Positions 17,312 to 25,981 of a stretch of DNA of 64,000 nt are shown here, piece after piece (within the stretch, counting starts at the first letter, position 1; each line of letters begins with the position of its first letter). The position numbers and the translations under genes are program-made. The notes under the pieces were generated by a model. That model made no database searches and was not told where the DNA came from. It worked only from the letters and a program-made list of their open reading frames with translations. The stretch is from Acetobacter vaccinii (GTDB lineage: Bacteria; Pseudomonadota; Alphaproteobacteria; Acetobacterales; Acetobacteraceae): assembly GCF_008365315.1 (NCBI RefSeq), contig NZ_CP043506.1, positions 1,718,001-1,782,000 of the forward strand. Direction: 5' to 3'.

Positions 17312-18112
17312 TTAATAAATCTCGATATCTGTAATGCGTTTTATAAATTTTTCAGAAAGAACTCCTCCCATCCCAACAGAAAATGAAAAAATTGAAATTA
17401 TAAACATATTTGAAACATCAAACTTAAAGAAAAAGTTTGAGACGTTTTTTAATAAAAATACCAAAACTCCTAAAGCAGCACTTTGGAATGCGAGAGTTTG
17501 AGATTTTTTTATATTCCAATGTACGTTTCTCATAGATGTTTTTTGGTCTTTTGAATCTATATATGCAAAAACATTTTTTCTATTCCATGCGAATAAAGAG
17601 CCAAGACAAGACATAAATAGTGTAATGCTTAAATCTCTTAATTGTTGCGAATTCAACATAAAAAAACCAATATATCCCTGAAAGCCTTGATATGACGTTG
17701 GTGCCATTTGAGAATATAAATGCAAAAAAAATGATAAAAAACAAATAATATATGAAATATAAAAAAACTCGCATAAATATGAATAATAAGAATTATCTAT
17801 ATTTGTTGCATAATACTCTGCATTTAAATTAAGATCTCCCTTTATTATATTCAATATTATTTGCGCTGAAAATGAATCTTTTTTGTGAAAAAATAACCAT
17901 GATGCGTGATAGAAATTTTTTGCTAATACGATATCATTTTTATTATAAACATATCTCCATATTATGGAAATATCACTCAGAACAAAACGATTAATGGCAT
18001 TATTTGTTAGTCTCCATCCCAGTTTTGCATTTTGTATTTCACTTGAGATTTCATCCATTATTTTGTGGATTTCGTCATTTGAGCAAACGGATGTATCATC
18101 AATATACGGCAT
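17312..18112 (-). CDS. Hypothetical membrane protein, AT-rich, island cargo
   Basis: A 266-residue protein of unrecognised family. The first 105 or so residues are hydrophilic and helical. The rest has about four transmembrane segments: near residues 108-133 (FFYISYIICFLSFFLHLY), 155-175 (LSITLFMSCLGSLFAW), 208-225 (FQSAALGVLVFLL) and 235-255 (MFIISIFSFSVGMGGVL). AAGGTG lies 9 bases before the ATG. Base composition is far lower in GC than the backbone and codons favour A/T, indicating horizontal origin. It is the only non-mobility gene in the element. A defence or membrane-effector role is speculation; no catalytic motif is visible. Confidence 0.7.
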   Translation of the reverse strand: MPYIDDTSVCSNDEIHKIMDEISSEIQNAKLGWRLTNNAINRFVLSDISIIWRYVYNKNDIVLAKNFYHASWLFFHKKDSFSAQIILNIIKGDLNLNAEYYATNIDNSYYSYLCEFFYISYIICFLSFFLHLYSQMAPTSYQGFQGYIGFFMLNSQQLRDLSITLFMSCLGSLFAWNRKNVFAYIDSKDQKTSMRNVHWNIKKSQTLAFQSAALGVLVFLLKNVSNFFFKFDVSNMFIISIFSFSVGMGGVLSEKFIKRITDIEIY

Positions 18113-18262
18113 TACGGCACACCTTAAAAATTTTATGCCCTTGTCATGTTAGGCAGATATATGTGATACACACTGGCCTAAAACAGTAAAAAAATCAAAA
18201 TTTTTTGTAAAAATCCATTATAAAATCAATATGTTACGTTCATAGCATTTTTTTATCTCTCC

Positions 18263-18273
18263 CTCTCCGCCAT
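18263..18273 (+). other. Candidate attR
   Basis: CTCTCCGCCAT is identical to the tRNA-Ser 3' end at 13125-13135 and marks a sharp return from AT-rich DNA to normal composition. It is short, so confidence is limited. Confidence 0.5.
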
Positions 18274-18322
18274 ATTGTTATTCCCCACAGCAAAATCAAT
18301 CAGTTAAACTAAATGTGTGCCA

Positions 18323-18430
18323 TTATGAAATCGTGCTGATTGCTTCTTGGGCGAGGCGTTTCTATTCTACCACCCGGGTGTAGCGCTCGACTTCTGCAAA
18401 CGTTTTATGGCTGGTGATTGTTGCATTCTT
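18323..18430 (-). pseudogene. Remnant of a second tyrosine integrase (C terminus)
   Basis: The minus strand reads NATITSHKTFAEVERYTRVV, then E, an in-frame stop, and KRLAQEAI. This matches the very C terminus of XerC/phage-type integrases (GHKT-x-x-EVERYTR-x-x-x-x-x-RLA), including the nucleophilic Tyr. The glycine before His is Ser, a TAG interrupts the frame, and nothing upstream continues the domain. It is a dead fragment of an integrase unrelated to the intact one at 13.2 kb and suggests an earlier insertion at this site. Confidence 0.75.
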
Positions 18431-18506
18431 TGGGAAGTCCCGCCTGTTGGCTCCATCCTGAAAAATTATTGTAGAAGCCGTTGACCGAAATTAGGTGCCA
18501 GAGCAC

Positions 18507-18783
18507 TCAATCAAGAGTTTTTCGAACTCTCCAAGTCGCATCAAAGTGGTTGAACAAAATATCAATTGCTTTCGCCTGTGTCAGACGTTCCCGGAACAGC
18601 CTGATGGTTTTGGCATCTGGCACGCGGTCAGACTGTTCCAGGCCAAGGATAGGACAGAGATTTTTCCAGATCAGGGCGGAACGCGTTAAAATCCACAGTC
18701 CGGGAAAGCGCTTCGAGTGGGTCACAAAGCCTGCTTAACTGCGCAAGCCGCTGCTCAACATCAAAGAAACCGGGCTGTTTCAT
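18507..18783 (-). pseudogene. IS5-family (IS1031-like) transposase remnant with internal deletion
   Basis: From the ATG at 18783 the minus strand reads MKQPGFFDVEQRLAQLSRLC, continuing to TVDFNAFRPDLEK, the N terminus of IS5-group transposases of acetic acid bacteria. The frame then shifts near 18662 and resumes with LGLEQSDRVPDAKTIRLFRE, a block that normally lies about 75 residues further on. The reading frame ends at FDATWRVRKTLD, and all DDE catalytic parts are missing. It is an internally deleted, truncated copy. Confidence 0.82.
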
Positions 18784-18965
18784 ATCGCCATTTCTCCAGT
18801 CAGGGCCGGAAAAATGGACTTACAGCGCAGACCTCAATACCAAGATGTTTTTAGACGCCGCCACCTGCTTTGGTGTTATGGAAATAAATGTATGGTCAGT
18901 TATTGCATTGATTGTATGGAGTGTGATCGACTGATTCCCGGTCATATATATGGAAGCCTTGTGTC

Positions 18966-20369
18966 ATGTCCGAGTATCCGTATCTCGCGCGCTGGAAAGA
19001 AGAGATCAGCCAGAGCCCCAAAGCCATTTATCTGACACTGGTGGATGCTCTGGCTCTTTCCATCCGCAAAGGTGACTTGCAGGAAGGGCACAAACTGCCG
19101 CCCCAGCGGACTATTGCCAGCTATATCGGCACAAATCTGACAACAGTAACCCGTGCCTTTGCAGAAGCGCGGCGGCGCGGCCTGATTGATGCAACAGTCG
19201 GTCGGGGCACTTTTGTGCGTGTTGGCGCGGGGGAAAGCCATTGGCGGCATACCGGGCCAGCAGTGGTGGATCTGACCATGAACCTGCCGCCTATTCCGCA
19301 GGAACCCTCGCTCCAGCATATTATTCAAAGCGATATCACGGCTCTTTTGAAGCAGCAGGATCTGAACAGTCTGATGTCCTACCGTGTGACGGGGGGGACA
19401 ATCGAGGACCGTCAGTTAGGCGCGAAGTGGATTGCCCCTGTTGTTGGCCCCCGCAGGACGGATGAAATTCTGGTGTCTCCTGGCGCACAGAGTGCTCTGG
19501 CAGCCATTGTCAGCACGCATACCCAGCCGGGTGATGTCATTGTTACAGACCGCATTGCCTACCCCGGTATTCGGACAATAGCGGCGCAGTTTGGCCTTAT
19601 TCTGGTTGGGGTTGATAGTGACAGGGAAGGGATTATGCCTGATCAGCTTGATCGAGCCTGTGCGGAACATCACCCGCGTTTGCTGTATTGTATCCCAACC
19701 ATTCACAACCCCACGACGGCAACAATGTCCCTGCAAAGGCGCAAGGATATTCTGTCCGTGGCGCAGTGCCACCACCTGCATATTGCGGAGGATGACCCCT
19801 ACAGCCTGTTGATGGATGATCCGCTGCCCGCACTGGCGGCCCTTGATCATAGTCGTGTCAGCTACGTAGCGACGTTGGCCAAGGTGCTCAGCCCAGGCTT
19901 GCGTACAGCCTATGTTGCCTTGCCCAGTGCCGATATGACCCGGCGGGTGACGGCGGCCATTCGGGCTATTGCGTTGACGAACGCGGGTTTGCTGAGTGCC
20001 CTGACAACCCGGTGGATGCAGACAGGCCAAGCCTATACGATCCTGCACGCTATCCAGAAGGAACTGCGGCTGCGTCAGTCAATTGCACGCAGGATACTGG
20101 GTGAAAAGCATTGTATGAACCCTGATGGGCCACATGTCTGGCTGAAATTGCCTGACTGGTGGGGCAGTTCCGATTTTGTGGCCTATGCGCGCAGGCGGGG
20201 GTTGGCGCTTGTGCCCAGCACAGTGTTTACCATCAGTGGGGAACCGCCACAGCGGGCACGGATTGCCTTGGGCAGTGCTCCAGATGCCGCCAGCCTTGAG
20301 GAATCCCTGCATGGGGTCATGTCGGTTTTGGAGCATAAACGCTCCCCTGGGTTTACGGATATTGTCTGA
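18966..20369 (+). CDS. MocR-type transcriptional regulator (GntR HTH + aminotransferase-like domain)
   Basis: A 467-residue protein. Residues about 10-85 form a GntR winged helix (GDLQEGHKLPPQRTIASYIG ... TVTRAFAEARRRGLIDATVG). The remainder is a fold-type I aminotransferase-like domain with a probable PLP-binding Lys306 in YVATLAKVLSPGLRTAY and an Asp in HIAEDDPYS. MocR proteins sense PLP or amino compounds and often control adjacent genes. The next gene on the same strand is the first gene of the Nit1C-like cluster, 338 bases away, making it a candidate regulator of that cluster, but control is not shown by the sequence. Confidence 0.93.
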   Translation: MSEYPYLARWKEEISQSPKAIYLTLVDALALSIRKGDLQEGHKLPPQRTIASYIGTNLTTVTRAFAEARRRGLIDATVGRGTFVRVGAGESHWRHTGPAVVDLTMNLPPIPQEPSLQHIIQSDITALLKQQDLNSLMSYRVTGGTIEDRQLGAKWIAPVVGPRRTDEILVSPGAQSALAAIVSTHTQPGDVIVTDRIAYPGIRTIAAQFGLILVGVDSDREGIMPDQLDRACAEHHPRLLYCIPTIHNPTTATMSLQRRKDILSVAQCHHLHIAEDDPYSLLMDDPLPALAALDHSRVSYVATLAKVLSPGLRTAYVALPSADMTRRVTAAIRAIALTNAGLLSALTTRWMQTGQAYTILHAIQKELRLRQSIARRILGEKHCMNPDGPHVWLKLPDWWGSSDFVAYARRRGLALVPSTVFTISGEPPQRARIALGSAPDAASLEESLHGVMSVLEHKRSPGFTDIV

Positions 20370-20451
20370 CCTGCTGAGGGCATATGGACTCGGTTGGCTA
20401 TAGGCTGTCAGCATAGTGGGGGCGTTCGGTTCGAGATAAGCTGCCGCTTGG

Positions 20452-20469
20452 TATCACAAAAACGTGATA
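20452..20469. promoter_or_regulatory. Inverted repeat, candidate operator
   Basis: TATCAC (20452-20457) and GTGATA (20464-20469) are separated by six bases, AAAAAC. It lies between the MocR gene and the first Nit1C-like gene and could bind the MocR protein or a nitrogen regulator. No experimental basis. Confidence 0.35.
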
Positions 20470-20490
20470 TTAAAAGCACATAAAAACAAT

Positions 20491-20506
20491 GGGTTATGTG
20501 GTTGCA
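20491..20506 (+). promoter_or_regulatory. Candidate sigma-54 promoter
   Basis: GGGTTATGTGGTTGCA matches the -24 GG / -12 TTGCA pattern with exact spacing; the first consensus T is G. Nitrogen-starvation genes are often sigma-54 dependent, which makes the match reasonable, but such short matches arise by chance and no enhancer-binding activator gene is in the window. Confidence 0.28.
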
Positions 20507-20707
20507 TTGGGATTGTCTGTAGCTGTCTGAAGTATTGTATGCTTGTGTGCCCCCGTGGGGGTGATCTGTTTTTCAGATTGCTCTGATTGTCATCATATTA
20601 AATGCCATACAAAATTTTACGCCCGATATATTCCATGCCACGTTTTCTTCCAGAGCAGCGGCTGCCCCGGCACCTCGTCGGTTACCGCGCCATACGGGAG
20701 AGACATT

Positions 20708-21190
20708 ATGCCGAAAATCGAACATGCCCCCCACCAGGATGGTGATTGCTTTGTTGATTACGAAAACAAGGTTTTTGAAGACGTTAAAGCTAAACCGGGT
20801 GAAAAAGCACTGATCACCTTCCACACGGTTGCGTTTGAAGGTTCGATTGGTTTCGTTAATCTGTTGCAGGCAACACGGCTTATCCGCAAGGGGTTTGAAA
20901 CATCAGTCCTTCTGTATGGGCCGGGTGTCACCCTTGGCGTGCAGCGCGGCTTTCCCCGTCTGGGGGACGAGGCCTTCCCCGGTCATATGAACTGCAACAA
21001 GCAGATTACGAAAATTCTTGAGGAAGGCGGTAAAGTTTACGCCTGTCGCTTTGCTCTCCAGGCGCTGTATGGCCATGGTGAAAAGTCGCTTATCCCCGGC
21101 ATTACGCCAATTAACCCGCAGGATGTACTGGACCTGATCCTGATCGCCCGTCGGGATAATGCATTTATCCTTGATACCTGGACTGTCTAA
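20708..21190 (+). CDS. nitB: MSMEG_0572/Sll0783-family nitrogen starvation response protein
   Basis: A 160-residue cytosolic protein whose ATG at 20708 follows a GGGAG ribosome site. The sequence ([20 protein letters not shown] ... [20 protein letters not shown], ending [20 protein letters not shown]) matches the small family that opens Nit1C clusters and has a DsrE-like alpha/beta appearance. Biochemical function is unknown. In Synechocystis the sll0783 cluster responds to nitrogen starvation. The name nitB follows usage for the Pseudomonas cyanide-assimilation cluster. It begins the run of coupled genes to 29.3 kb. Confidence 0.85.
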   Translation: MPKIEHAPHQDGDCFVDYENKVFEDVKAKPGEKALITFHTVAFEGSIGFVNLLQATRLIRKGFETSVLLYGPGVTLGVQRGFPRLGDEAFPGHMNCNKQITKILEEGGKVYACRFALQALYGHGEKSLIPGITPINPQDVLDLILIARRDNAFILDTWTV

Positions 21191-21214
21191 AAACTGTCGG
21201 GAAGGACTGCCAGT

Positions 21215-22183
21215 ATGTCACGTATTGTTCGCGCTGCAGCAATCCAGATCAGCCCTGTGCTGGGTGATGATGGTCTGGGCACTGCACGAAAAGTCTGCCA
21301 GGCTATCCGCGATGCCGCCGAAAAAGGCGTGAATCTGGCAGTTTTTCCTGAAACTTTTGTACCTTACTATCCATATTTTTCGTTTATTCAGCCTGCTTTC
21401 CGTTTTGGTTCAGAACATCTGGAACTGTACGAACGGGCAGTTGTCATTCCCGGCCCGGTTACGGATATGGTGGCTGAAACCGCCCGTCAGACGGGTGTGG
21501 TTGTGGTGCTGGGCGTGAACGAGCGTGATTTTGGCACGCTATATAACACACAGGTCATTTTTGATGCGACCGGTGAAATCCTGCTCAAACGCCGCAAGAT
21601 AACGCCAACCTACCATGAGCGCATGGTCTGGGGGCAGGGTGATGGTGCAGGCCTGAAGGTGGTGGACAGTGCTGTGGGCCGTATCGGTGCGCTGGCCTGC
21701 TGGGAACATTATAACCCACTGGCCCGCTACGCGCTGATGACACAGCATGAAGAAATCCATTGTGCCCAGTTCCCCGGTTCTTTGGTGGGGCAGATTTTTG
21801 CAGACCAGATGGAAGTCACAATTCGGCACCATGCGCTGGAATCCGGGTGCTTTGTTGTGAATGCCACAGGCTGGCTGACAGAAGAGCAGGTGCAGAGCAT
21901 CGCCGGTAATCCGGCGTTGGAAGGGCCGCTACGGGGTGGGTGCTTTACCGCCATTGTGTCCCCCGAAGGCAAGCTGCTTGGTGCCCCCCTGACCGAGGGG
22001 GAAGGGATGGTCATTGCCGACCTTGATTTCGGCCTTATTACCAAGCGTAAGCGCATGATGGACAGCGTTGGGCATTATGCCCGGCCAGAACTGCTCAGCC
22101 TGCTGCACGACCGCCGCCCAGCCAGTCCGGTCCATTATGTGGGCGAGGACACACCAGACACTCTGGGGGGGACTGGGGCATGA
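21215..22183 (+). CDS. nitC: Nit1-type nitrilase
   Basis: A 322-residue carbon-nitrogen hydrolase superfamily enzyme. The catalytic triad is visible: Glu46 in [13 protein letters not shown], Lys128 in [13 protein letters not shown] and Cys162 in [13 protein letters not shown]. The extended PYYPYFSF and [12 protein letters not shown] signatures place it with true branch-1 nitrilases that hydrolyse nitriles to acid and ammonia. In Nit1C clusters the natural nitrile is unknown; cyanide hydrolysis has been proposed for cyanotrophic pseudomonads. It starts 24 bases after nitB and its stop overlaps the next start by 4 bases. Confidence 0.95.
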   Translation: MSRIVRAAAIQISPVLGDDGLGTARKVCQAIRDAAEKGVNLAVFPETFVPYYPYFSFIQPAFRFGSEHLELYERAVVIPGPVTDMVAETARQTGVVVVLGVNERDFGTLYNTQVIFDATGEILLKRRKITPTYHERMVWGQGDGAGLKVVDSAVGRIGALACWEHYNPLARYALMTQHEEIHCAQFPGSLVGQIFADQMEVTIRHHALESGCFVVNATGWLTEEQVQSIAGNPALEGPLRGGCFTAIVSPEGKLLGAPLTEGEGMVIADLDFGLITKRKRMMDSVGHYARPELLSLLHDRRPASPVHYVGEDTPDTLGGTGA

Positions 22184-23289
22184 CCGTACCCACTCTTGGC
22201 ACGCTTTCAGGCCGTCAGCTTGTGACGGATCTGCAATCCTTTGGTTTGCAGATTGGGGGGCAGACGGGGGGCATGACCCGCAAGGGCGGGGCTGGCCCTT
22301 CGGACCATAAGACAATCACCATTGCGGGTCAGACTGTCATGGTGCCGGTCTATACATCCGGGGCGCGGCGTTCACCTTTTCAGGCCAGTCCACCTGATGG
22401 GAAGGGGGCGAGTATCCTTGTGCGTGATGGGCAGCCCTTGGGCACCATCCATTTTCCAGCAGCCCCACGTTTTTATGGTCTGACGACGGCAGAGGGTGTT
22501 CCGTATTGGAAGATTGCCCTGCTGCATGGGCGCGATACTCTGGCAACCACTGTGCATCAGACCTGTATCCGCTATGCGGATCGTCGGACATCCTGCCAGT
22601 TTTGCGCCATAGGCCAGTCGCTGGAAGCTGATCGAACCATTGCCTATAAAACGCCTGCCCAACTGGCTGAAGTTGCAAAAGCCGCTGTAGAGCTGGATGG
22701 TGTGCGCGACATGGTGCTGACAACAGGCACCCCCAATGTCGTGGACCGGGGGGCTGCCGTGCTGGCAGATTCAGCCCGTGCCATCCGTGCCGCAGTGGAC
22801 CTGCCCTTGCAGGTGCAGTGCGAACCCCCGCGTGATCACACGTGGTTCCAACGCCTGCGGGAGGCCGGGGCAGACAGCCTTGGCATGCACCTTGAGGCTG
22901 CAACACAGGCTGTGCGTGAAAAAATCATGCCCGGCAAGGCGACTGTCAGTGTTGAGCGTTATATGGATGCGTTTGCCAGTGCTGTGCCTGTTTTTGGGCG
23001 TGGGCAGGTCAATACTTACATTCTGGCAGGCCTGGGTGACAGTGCGGCGGATATTCTGGCTTTGGCCGAGCGGCTGATAGCACTTGGGGTTTATCCTTTT
23101 GTTGTGCCGTTTGTGCCTATCTCGGGCACACCACTGGAAAATCATGCGCCACCGAGTGCTGATTTCATGAAATCCGTTCTGGCACCGCTTGGCCGTATGC
23201 TGCGGGAGGCTAACATGAAGTCGACCGACATTCGGGCCGGGTGTGGCCGCTGTGGGGCGTGTTCTTCCCTTTCGGCGTATGAGCAATGA
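22180..23289 (+). CDS. nitD: MSMEG_0568-family radical SAM protein
   Basis: A 369-residue protein. Cys129, Cys139 and Cys142 ([18 protein letters not shown]) probably ligate the SAM-binding Fe-S cluster with C-x9-C-x2-C spacing, wider than the standard C-x3-C-x2-C. The barrel is recognisable by [17 protein letters not shown] and [10 protein letters not shown] second cluster of cysteines (355, 358, 361 in AGCGRCGAC) at the C terminus could hold an auxiliary Fe-S centre. Substrate is unknown. Translation is coupled to the nitrilase gene (ATGA) and to the next gene (ATGA). Confidence 0.92.
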   Translation: MTVPTLGTLSGRQLVTDLQSFGLQIGGQTGGMTRKGGAGPSDHKTITIAGQTVMVPVYTSGARRSPFQASPPDGKGASILVRDGQPLGTIHFPAAPRFYGLTTAEGVPYWKIALLHGRDTLATTVHQTCIRYADRRTSCQFCAIGQSLEADRTIAYKTPAQLAEVAKAAVELDGVRDMVLTTGTPNVVDRGAAVLADSARAIRAAVDLPLQVQCEPPRDHTWFQRLREAGADSLGMHLEAATQAVREKIMPGKATVSVERYMDAFASAVPVFGRGQVNTYILAGLGDSAADILALAERLIALGVYPFVVPFVPISGTPLENHAPPSADFMKSVLAPLGRMLREANMKSTDIRAGCGRCGACSSLSAYEQ

Positions 23290-23849
23290 CGGTGTGGCTG
23301 GAAGGGGTGGAAAACCGCCCGTTCGTTCCAACAGAATATGTGGTGCGGCTGGCCCGTACTCCGTGGGAGCTCGCGGGTTATTACGCCCTGCGGCGCACTG
23401 TGTTCTGCACGGAGCAGGGTGTGTTCCGCGATGATGACCGCGATATCATCGACCAGGTTGCCATGCCTATTATTGCAGCCTGCTGCATGGCGGGCATGCC
23501 TGACCGCGTTGTTGGTGCTGTGCGTATTCATGAGGTGGAACCGGGCCTGTGGCGTGGTTCCCGCCTTGCGGTGCATGCTGAACATCGCAAACTCGGGCGC
23601 ATCGGGGCGGAACTGATCCGTATGGCGGTCAGCACGGCGCATGGTCTGGGGGCCACCCGATTTTTGGCACAGGTGCAGGAACAGAATGTATTGTTCTTTC
23701 GTCGCCTGCATTGGAAAAGCCTTGGGGAAATCACACTGCACGGTCTGCCGCACCATGATATGGAGGCCGACCTGTCGCGCTACCCACCCCATGGGCAGGA
23801 CCAGACATGGCTACTGCGGCCGCAGTCCCGTAGCAGGCAGGTGGCATAA
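23286..23849 (+). CDS. nitE: MSMEG_0567/Sll0786-family GNAT acetyltransferase
   Basis: A 187-residue GNAT-fold protein. It has YYALRRTVFCTEQGVF near the start and the acetyl-CoA-binding region SRLAVHAEHRKLGRIGAELI, with the R/Q-x-x-G-x-A/G motif as KLGRIGA. Family members occur only in Nit1C-type clusters, sometimes fused to the AIR-synthase-like domain encoded by the next gene. Acyl acceptor is unknown. It overlaps the radical SAM gene by 4 bases and the following gene by 1. Confidence 0.88.
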   Translation: MTVWLEGVENRPFVPTEYVVRLARTPWELAGYYALRRTVFCTEQGVFRDDDRDIIDQVAMPIIAACCMAGMPDRVVGAVRIHEVEPGLWRGSRLAVHAEHRKLGRIGAELIRMAVSTAHGLGATRFLAQVQEQNVLFFRRLHWKSLGEITLHGLPHHDMEADLSRYPPHGQDQTWLLRPQSRSRQVA

Positions 23850-24820
23850 TGGTACAGGTGCTGTCCACCATGCTGCGGCGCTTGCGGAATAGCCGTGCCA
23901 TTGCGGCCAAGCAGGACATTACCCAGGCGGTTTCCATATTGGGGACCAAAGCCAGAGGTGATATCCGCCTTGGGGATGACTGTGCGGCCATACCGGATGG
24001 AGACGGCTACCTTCTGCTTGCCAGCGAGGGATTTCAGGACAGTTTTGTGCGCGCCATGCCCTGGTTTGCCGGGTATTGTGGGGTCATGGTCAATGTCAGC
24101 GACATTGCTGCCATGGGTGGGCGACCGCTGGCAGTGGTGGACGCGTTGTGGAGCGATACATCAGACGCAGCTACTGCCATCCTGACAGGCCTGCATGACG
24201 GTGCGCAGACATATGGTGTGCCTGTTGTAGGTGGGCATACCAACATGCGTAGCACCCATAATTCGCTTTCTGTCGCCATTCTGGGTCGTGCCAATCGCCT
24301 GTTAAGCAGTTTTGACGCCCGCCCCGGTGAGGTGCTGATTGCTGCCATTGACCTGCGCGGTCGCTGGCATGACCCCCATCCTTTCTGGGATTCAAGCTCC
24401 GCCCTTTGCCATACGGATGATGCTGCTCGCCTGCGGGGGGATATTCAACTCCTGCCCGCCATTGCCGAGGACGGGTTGAGCCGCGCGGCCAAAGATATCA
24501 GCATGGCGGGCCTGCTGGGCACGGCCCTTATGCTGGCAGAATGTTCAGCCGTGGGTATGACCATTGCGCTGGATAATATTCCCCGCCCTGCGGGTGCGCC
24601 TATGGAGCGCTGGCTATCGTCTTTTCCCAGCTATGGCTACCTGCTGACTGCCCGGCCGGAGCATGCTGCGGCAGTTCTGGCGCGTTTTCAGGCCCGTGGG
24701 ATTGCAGCGGCGGTTATTGGCCAGTGTAACACAACACAGCGGCTGGACGTGACATGGGCCGGGAAGGCAGAAACCTTCTGGGACCTGGCTCAGATGCCGC
24801 TGATGGGGTGTGCGCCATGA
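23849..24820 (+). CDS. nitF: Sll0787-family AIR synthase-like protein
   Basis: A 323-residue protein of the PurM/ThiL/HypE superfamily. Visible markers are the nucleotide-binding LGDDCAAIPDGDGYLLLASE, the NVSDIAAMGGRP loop, and VVGGHTNMRSTHNSLSV; these ATP-dependent enzymes typically activate amides or carboxylates. The substrate in this cluster is unknown. The start overlaps the GNAT stop (TAATG) and its own stop overlaps the next start (ATGA), so the two neighbours are translationally linked. Confidence 0.88.
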   Translation: MVQVLSTMLRRLRNSRAIAAKQDITQAVSILGTKARGDIRLGDDCAAIPDGDGYLLLASEGFQDSFVRAMPWFAGYCGVMVNVSDIAAMGGRPLAVVDALWSDTSDAATAILTGLHDGAQTYGVPVVGGHTNMRSTHNSLSVAILGRANRLLSSFDARPGEVLIAAIDLRGRWHDPHPFWDSSSALCHTDDAARLRGDIQLLPAIAEDGLSRAAKDISMAGLLGTALMLAECSAVGMTIALDNIPRPAGAPMERWLSSFPSYGYLLTARPEHAAAVLARFQARGIAAAVIGQCNTTQRLDVTWAGKAETFWDLAQMPLMGCAP

Positions 24821-25968
24821 GCCTGTCGATCGGTATCCTCACCCATTCCACCAACCCGCGGGGTGGGGTTGTGCATGGCATGGCGCTGGCCGAGGCCTTG
24901 TGTGAGGCCGGGCATGAGGCCACGCTGATTGCCCCGGATGTCACGGGTGCAGGTTTTTTTCGGGCACCGCGTTGCCCTGTGCACTGTATTCCGGCGCAGG
25001 CTGTGCAGGACCTGCCCGCTTTGGTGGAATGCCGCATTGGCGAGATCCGTAACGCCATAAACCCAGCGCGTTTTGATGTGCTGCACGCGCAGGACCCCAT
25101 AAGTGCCAATGCACTGGCGGACCTTGTGCAGGCAGGGGAGGTACGGGGGTTTGCCCGTACAGTCCACCATATGGACAGTTTTACCCACCCCGGACTTGCC
25201 GGGCGGCAGTTACGCGGGCTTACGGCTGCGCGTGAGCTGTTTACCGTCAGCGCGGTGTGGGAAGGCATTGTGCACAACACCCATGGCCGCAAGGCGCCCA
25301 ATGTCGGGAATGGTGTTGACACGCAGCACTTTACACCAGCACCGGCCAAGCAGGATGGCACCTTGCGCGCCCGCTACGGCCTGCCTGCTGACAGGCAACT
25401 GGTTCTGGCTGTTGGTGGGGTGGAGCGTCGTAAAAATACCCTGCTGTTGCTGGATGCTTTTCTGGCGTTCTGTCAGGAAAACCCAAGCCTGCATCTGGTT
25501 ATTGCGGGTGGAGTGTCCCTGCTGGACCATTCCGCCTATCGGAGCCAGTTTGAGGCGCGGCTTAAGGACAGCAGCATGGCCGAGCATGTGAGCGTGATCG
25601 GCCCGGTGGCCGATGCAGATATGCCAGCCCTTTACCGGCAGGCGGCCGTGCTGGCGTATCCTTCCATCACGGAGGGGTTTGGCCTGTGCCCGCTGGAGGC
25701 ACTGGCCTGTGGCACCCCGGTTGTTGTGCCTAACATGGCCCCGTTTAACGAGCATTTTTTAGATATGGATGTGCTGTGGTGCCGCCCTGACTGTGCCCAT
25801 ACGCTGGGCATGGCCCTGAGGGATGCGGTGCAGGACAAGAGCCAAGACCGCTTTTTGGCGAGAGGCCCTGTCACGGCCCGTCGTTTTGACTGGCGCAGTG
25901 TCGCCAGCCGTCATCTTCCCGCGTATGGGCGCCTGGCAGAACTGTCGCGCGCTCATGCCCCGCTGTAA
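24817..25968 (+). CDS. MSMEG_0565-family glycosyltransferase (GT4)
   Basis: A 383-residue GT-B glycosyltransferase. The N-terminal IGILTHSTNPRGGVVHGMAL forms the glycine-rich loop, and the C-terminal domain has LAVGGVERRKNTLLLLDAF and the retaining E-x7-E region SITEGFGLCPLEALACGTPV. The ATG at 24817, which overlaps nitF by 4 bases, was preferred over an in-frame start at 24754. Its presence implies that the cluster makes or modifies a sugar-linked compound. Donor and acceptor are unknown. Confidence 0.9.
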   Translation: MSLSIGILTHSTNPRGGVVHGMALAEALCEAGHEATLIAPDVTGAGFFRAPRCPVHCIPAQAVQDLPALVECRIGEIRNAINPARFDVLHAQDPISANALADLVQAGEVRGFARTVHHMDSFTHPGLAGRQLRGLTAARELFTVSAVWEGIVHNTHGRKAPNVGNGVDTQHFTPAPAKQDGTLRARYGLPADRQLVLAVGGVERRKNTLLLLDAFLAFCQENPSLHLVIAGGVSLLDHSAYRSQFEARLKDSSMAEHVSVIGPVADADMPALYRQAAVLAYPSITEGFGLCPLEALACGTPVVVPNMAPFNEHFLDMDVLWCRPDCAHTLGMALRDAVQDKSQDRFLARGPVTARRFDWRSVASRHLPAYGRLAELSRAHAPL

Positions 25969-25981
25969 GGGATTGAGAACA

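Larger units (their letters stand above)
13125..18273. mobile_element. Putative 5.1-kb integrative element in tRNA-Ser
   Basis: A tyrosine integrase begins 65-80 bases after the tRNA-Ser gene, a serine resolvase and an IS701-family element follow, and an AT-rich cargo gene ends before an 11-base copy of the tRNA 3' end. This is the standard layout of a tRNA-targeted genomic island. There are no structural phage, conjugation or replication genes, so it may be a decayed or satellite element. The right boundary depends on a short repeat and is tentative. Confidence 0.6.
20370..20707 (+). other. Intergenic leader before the Nit1C-like cluster
   Basis: No convincing gene. It holds an inverted repeat (20452-20469), a sigma-54-like element (20491-20506), an AT-rich stretch and about 190 bases of potential leader before the first cluster gene. 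A longer frame starting at 20543 runs into the first gene, but its extra residues do not resemble the family. Confidence 0.6.
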
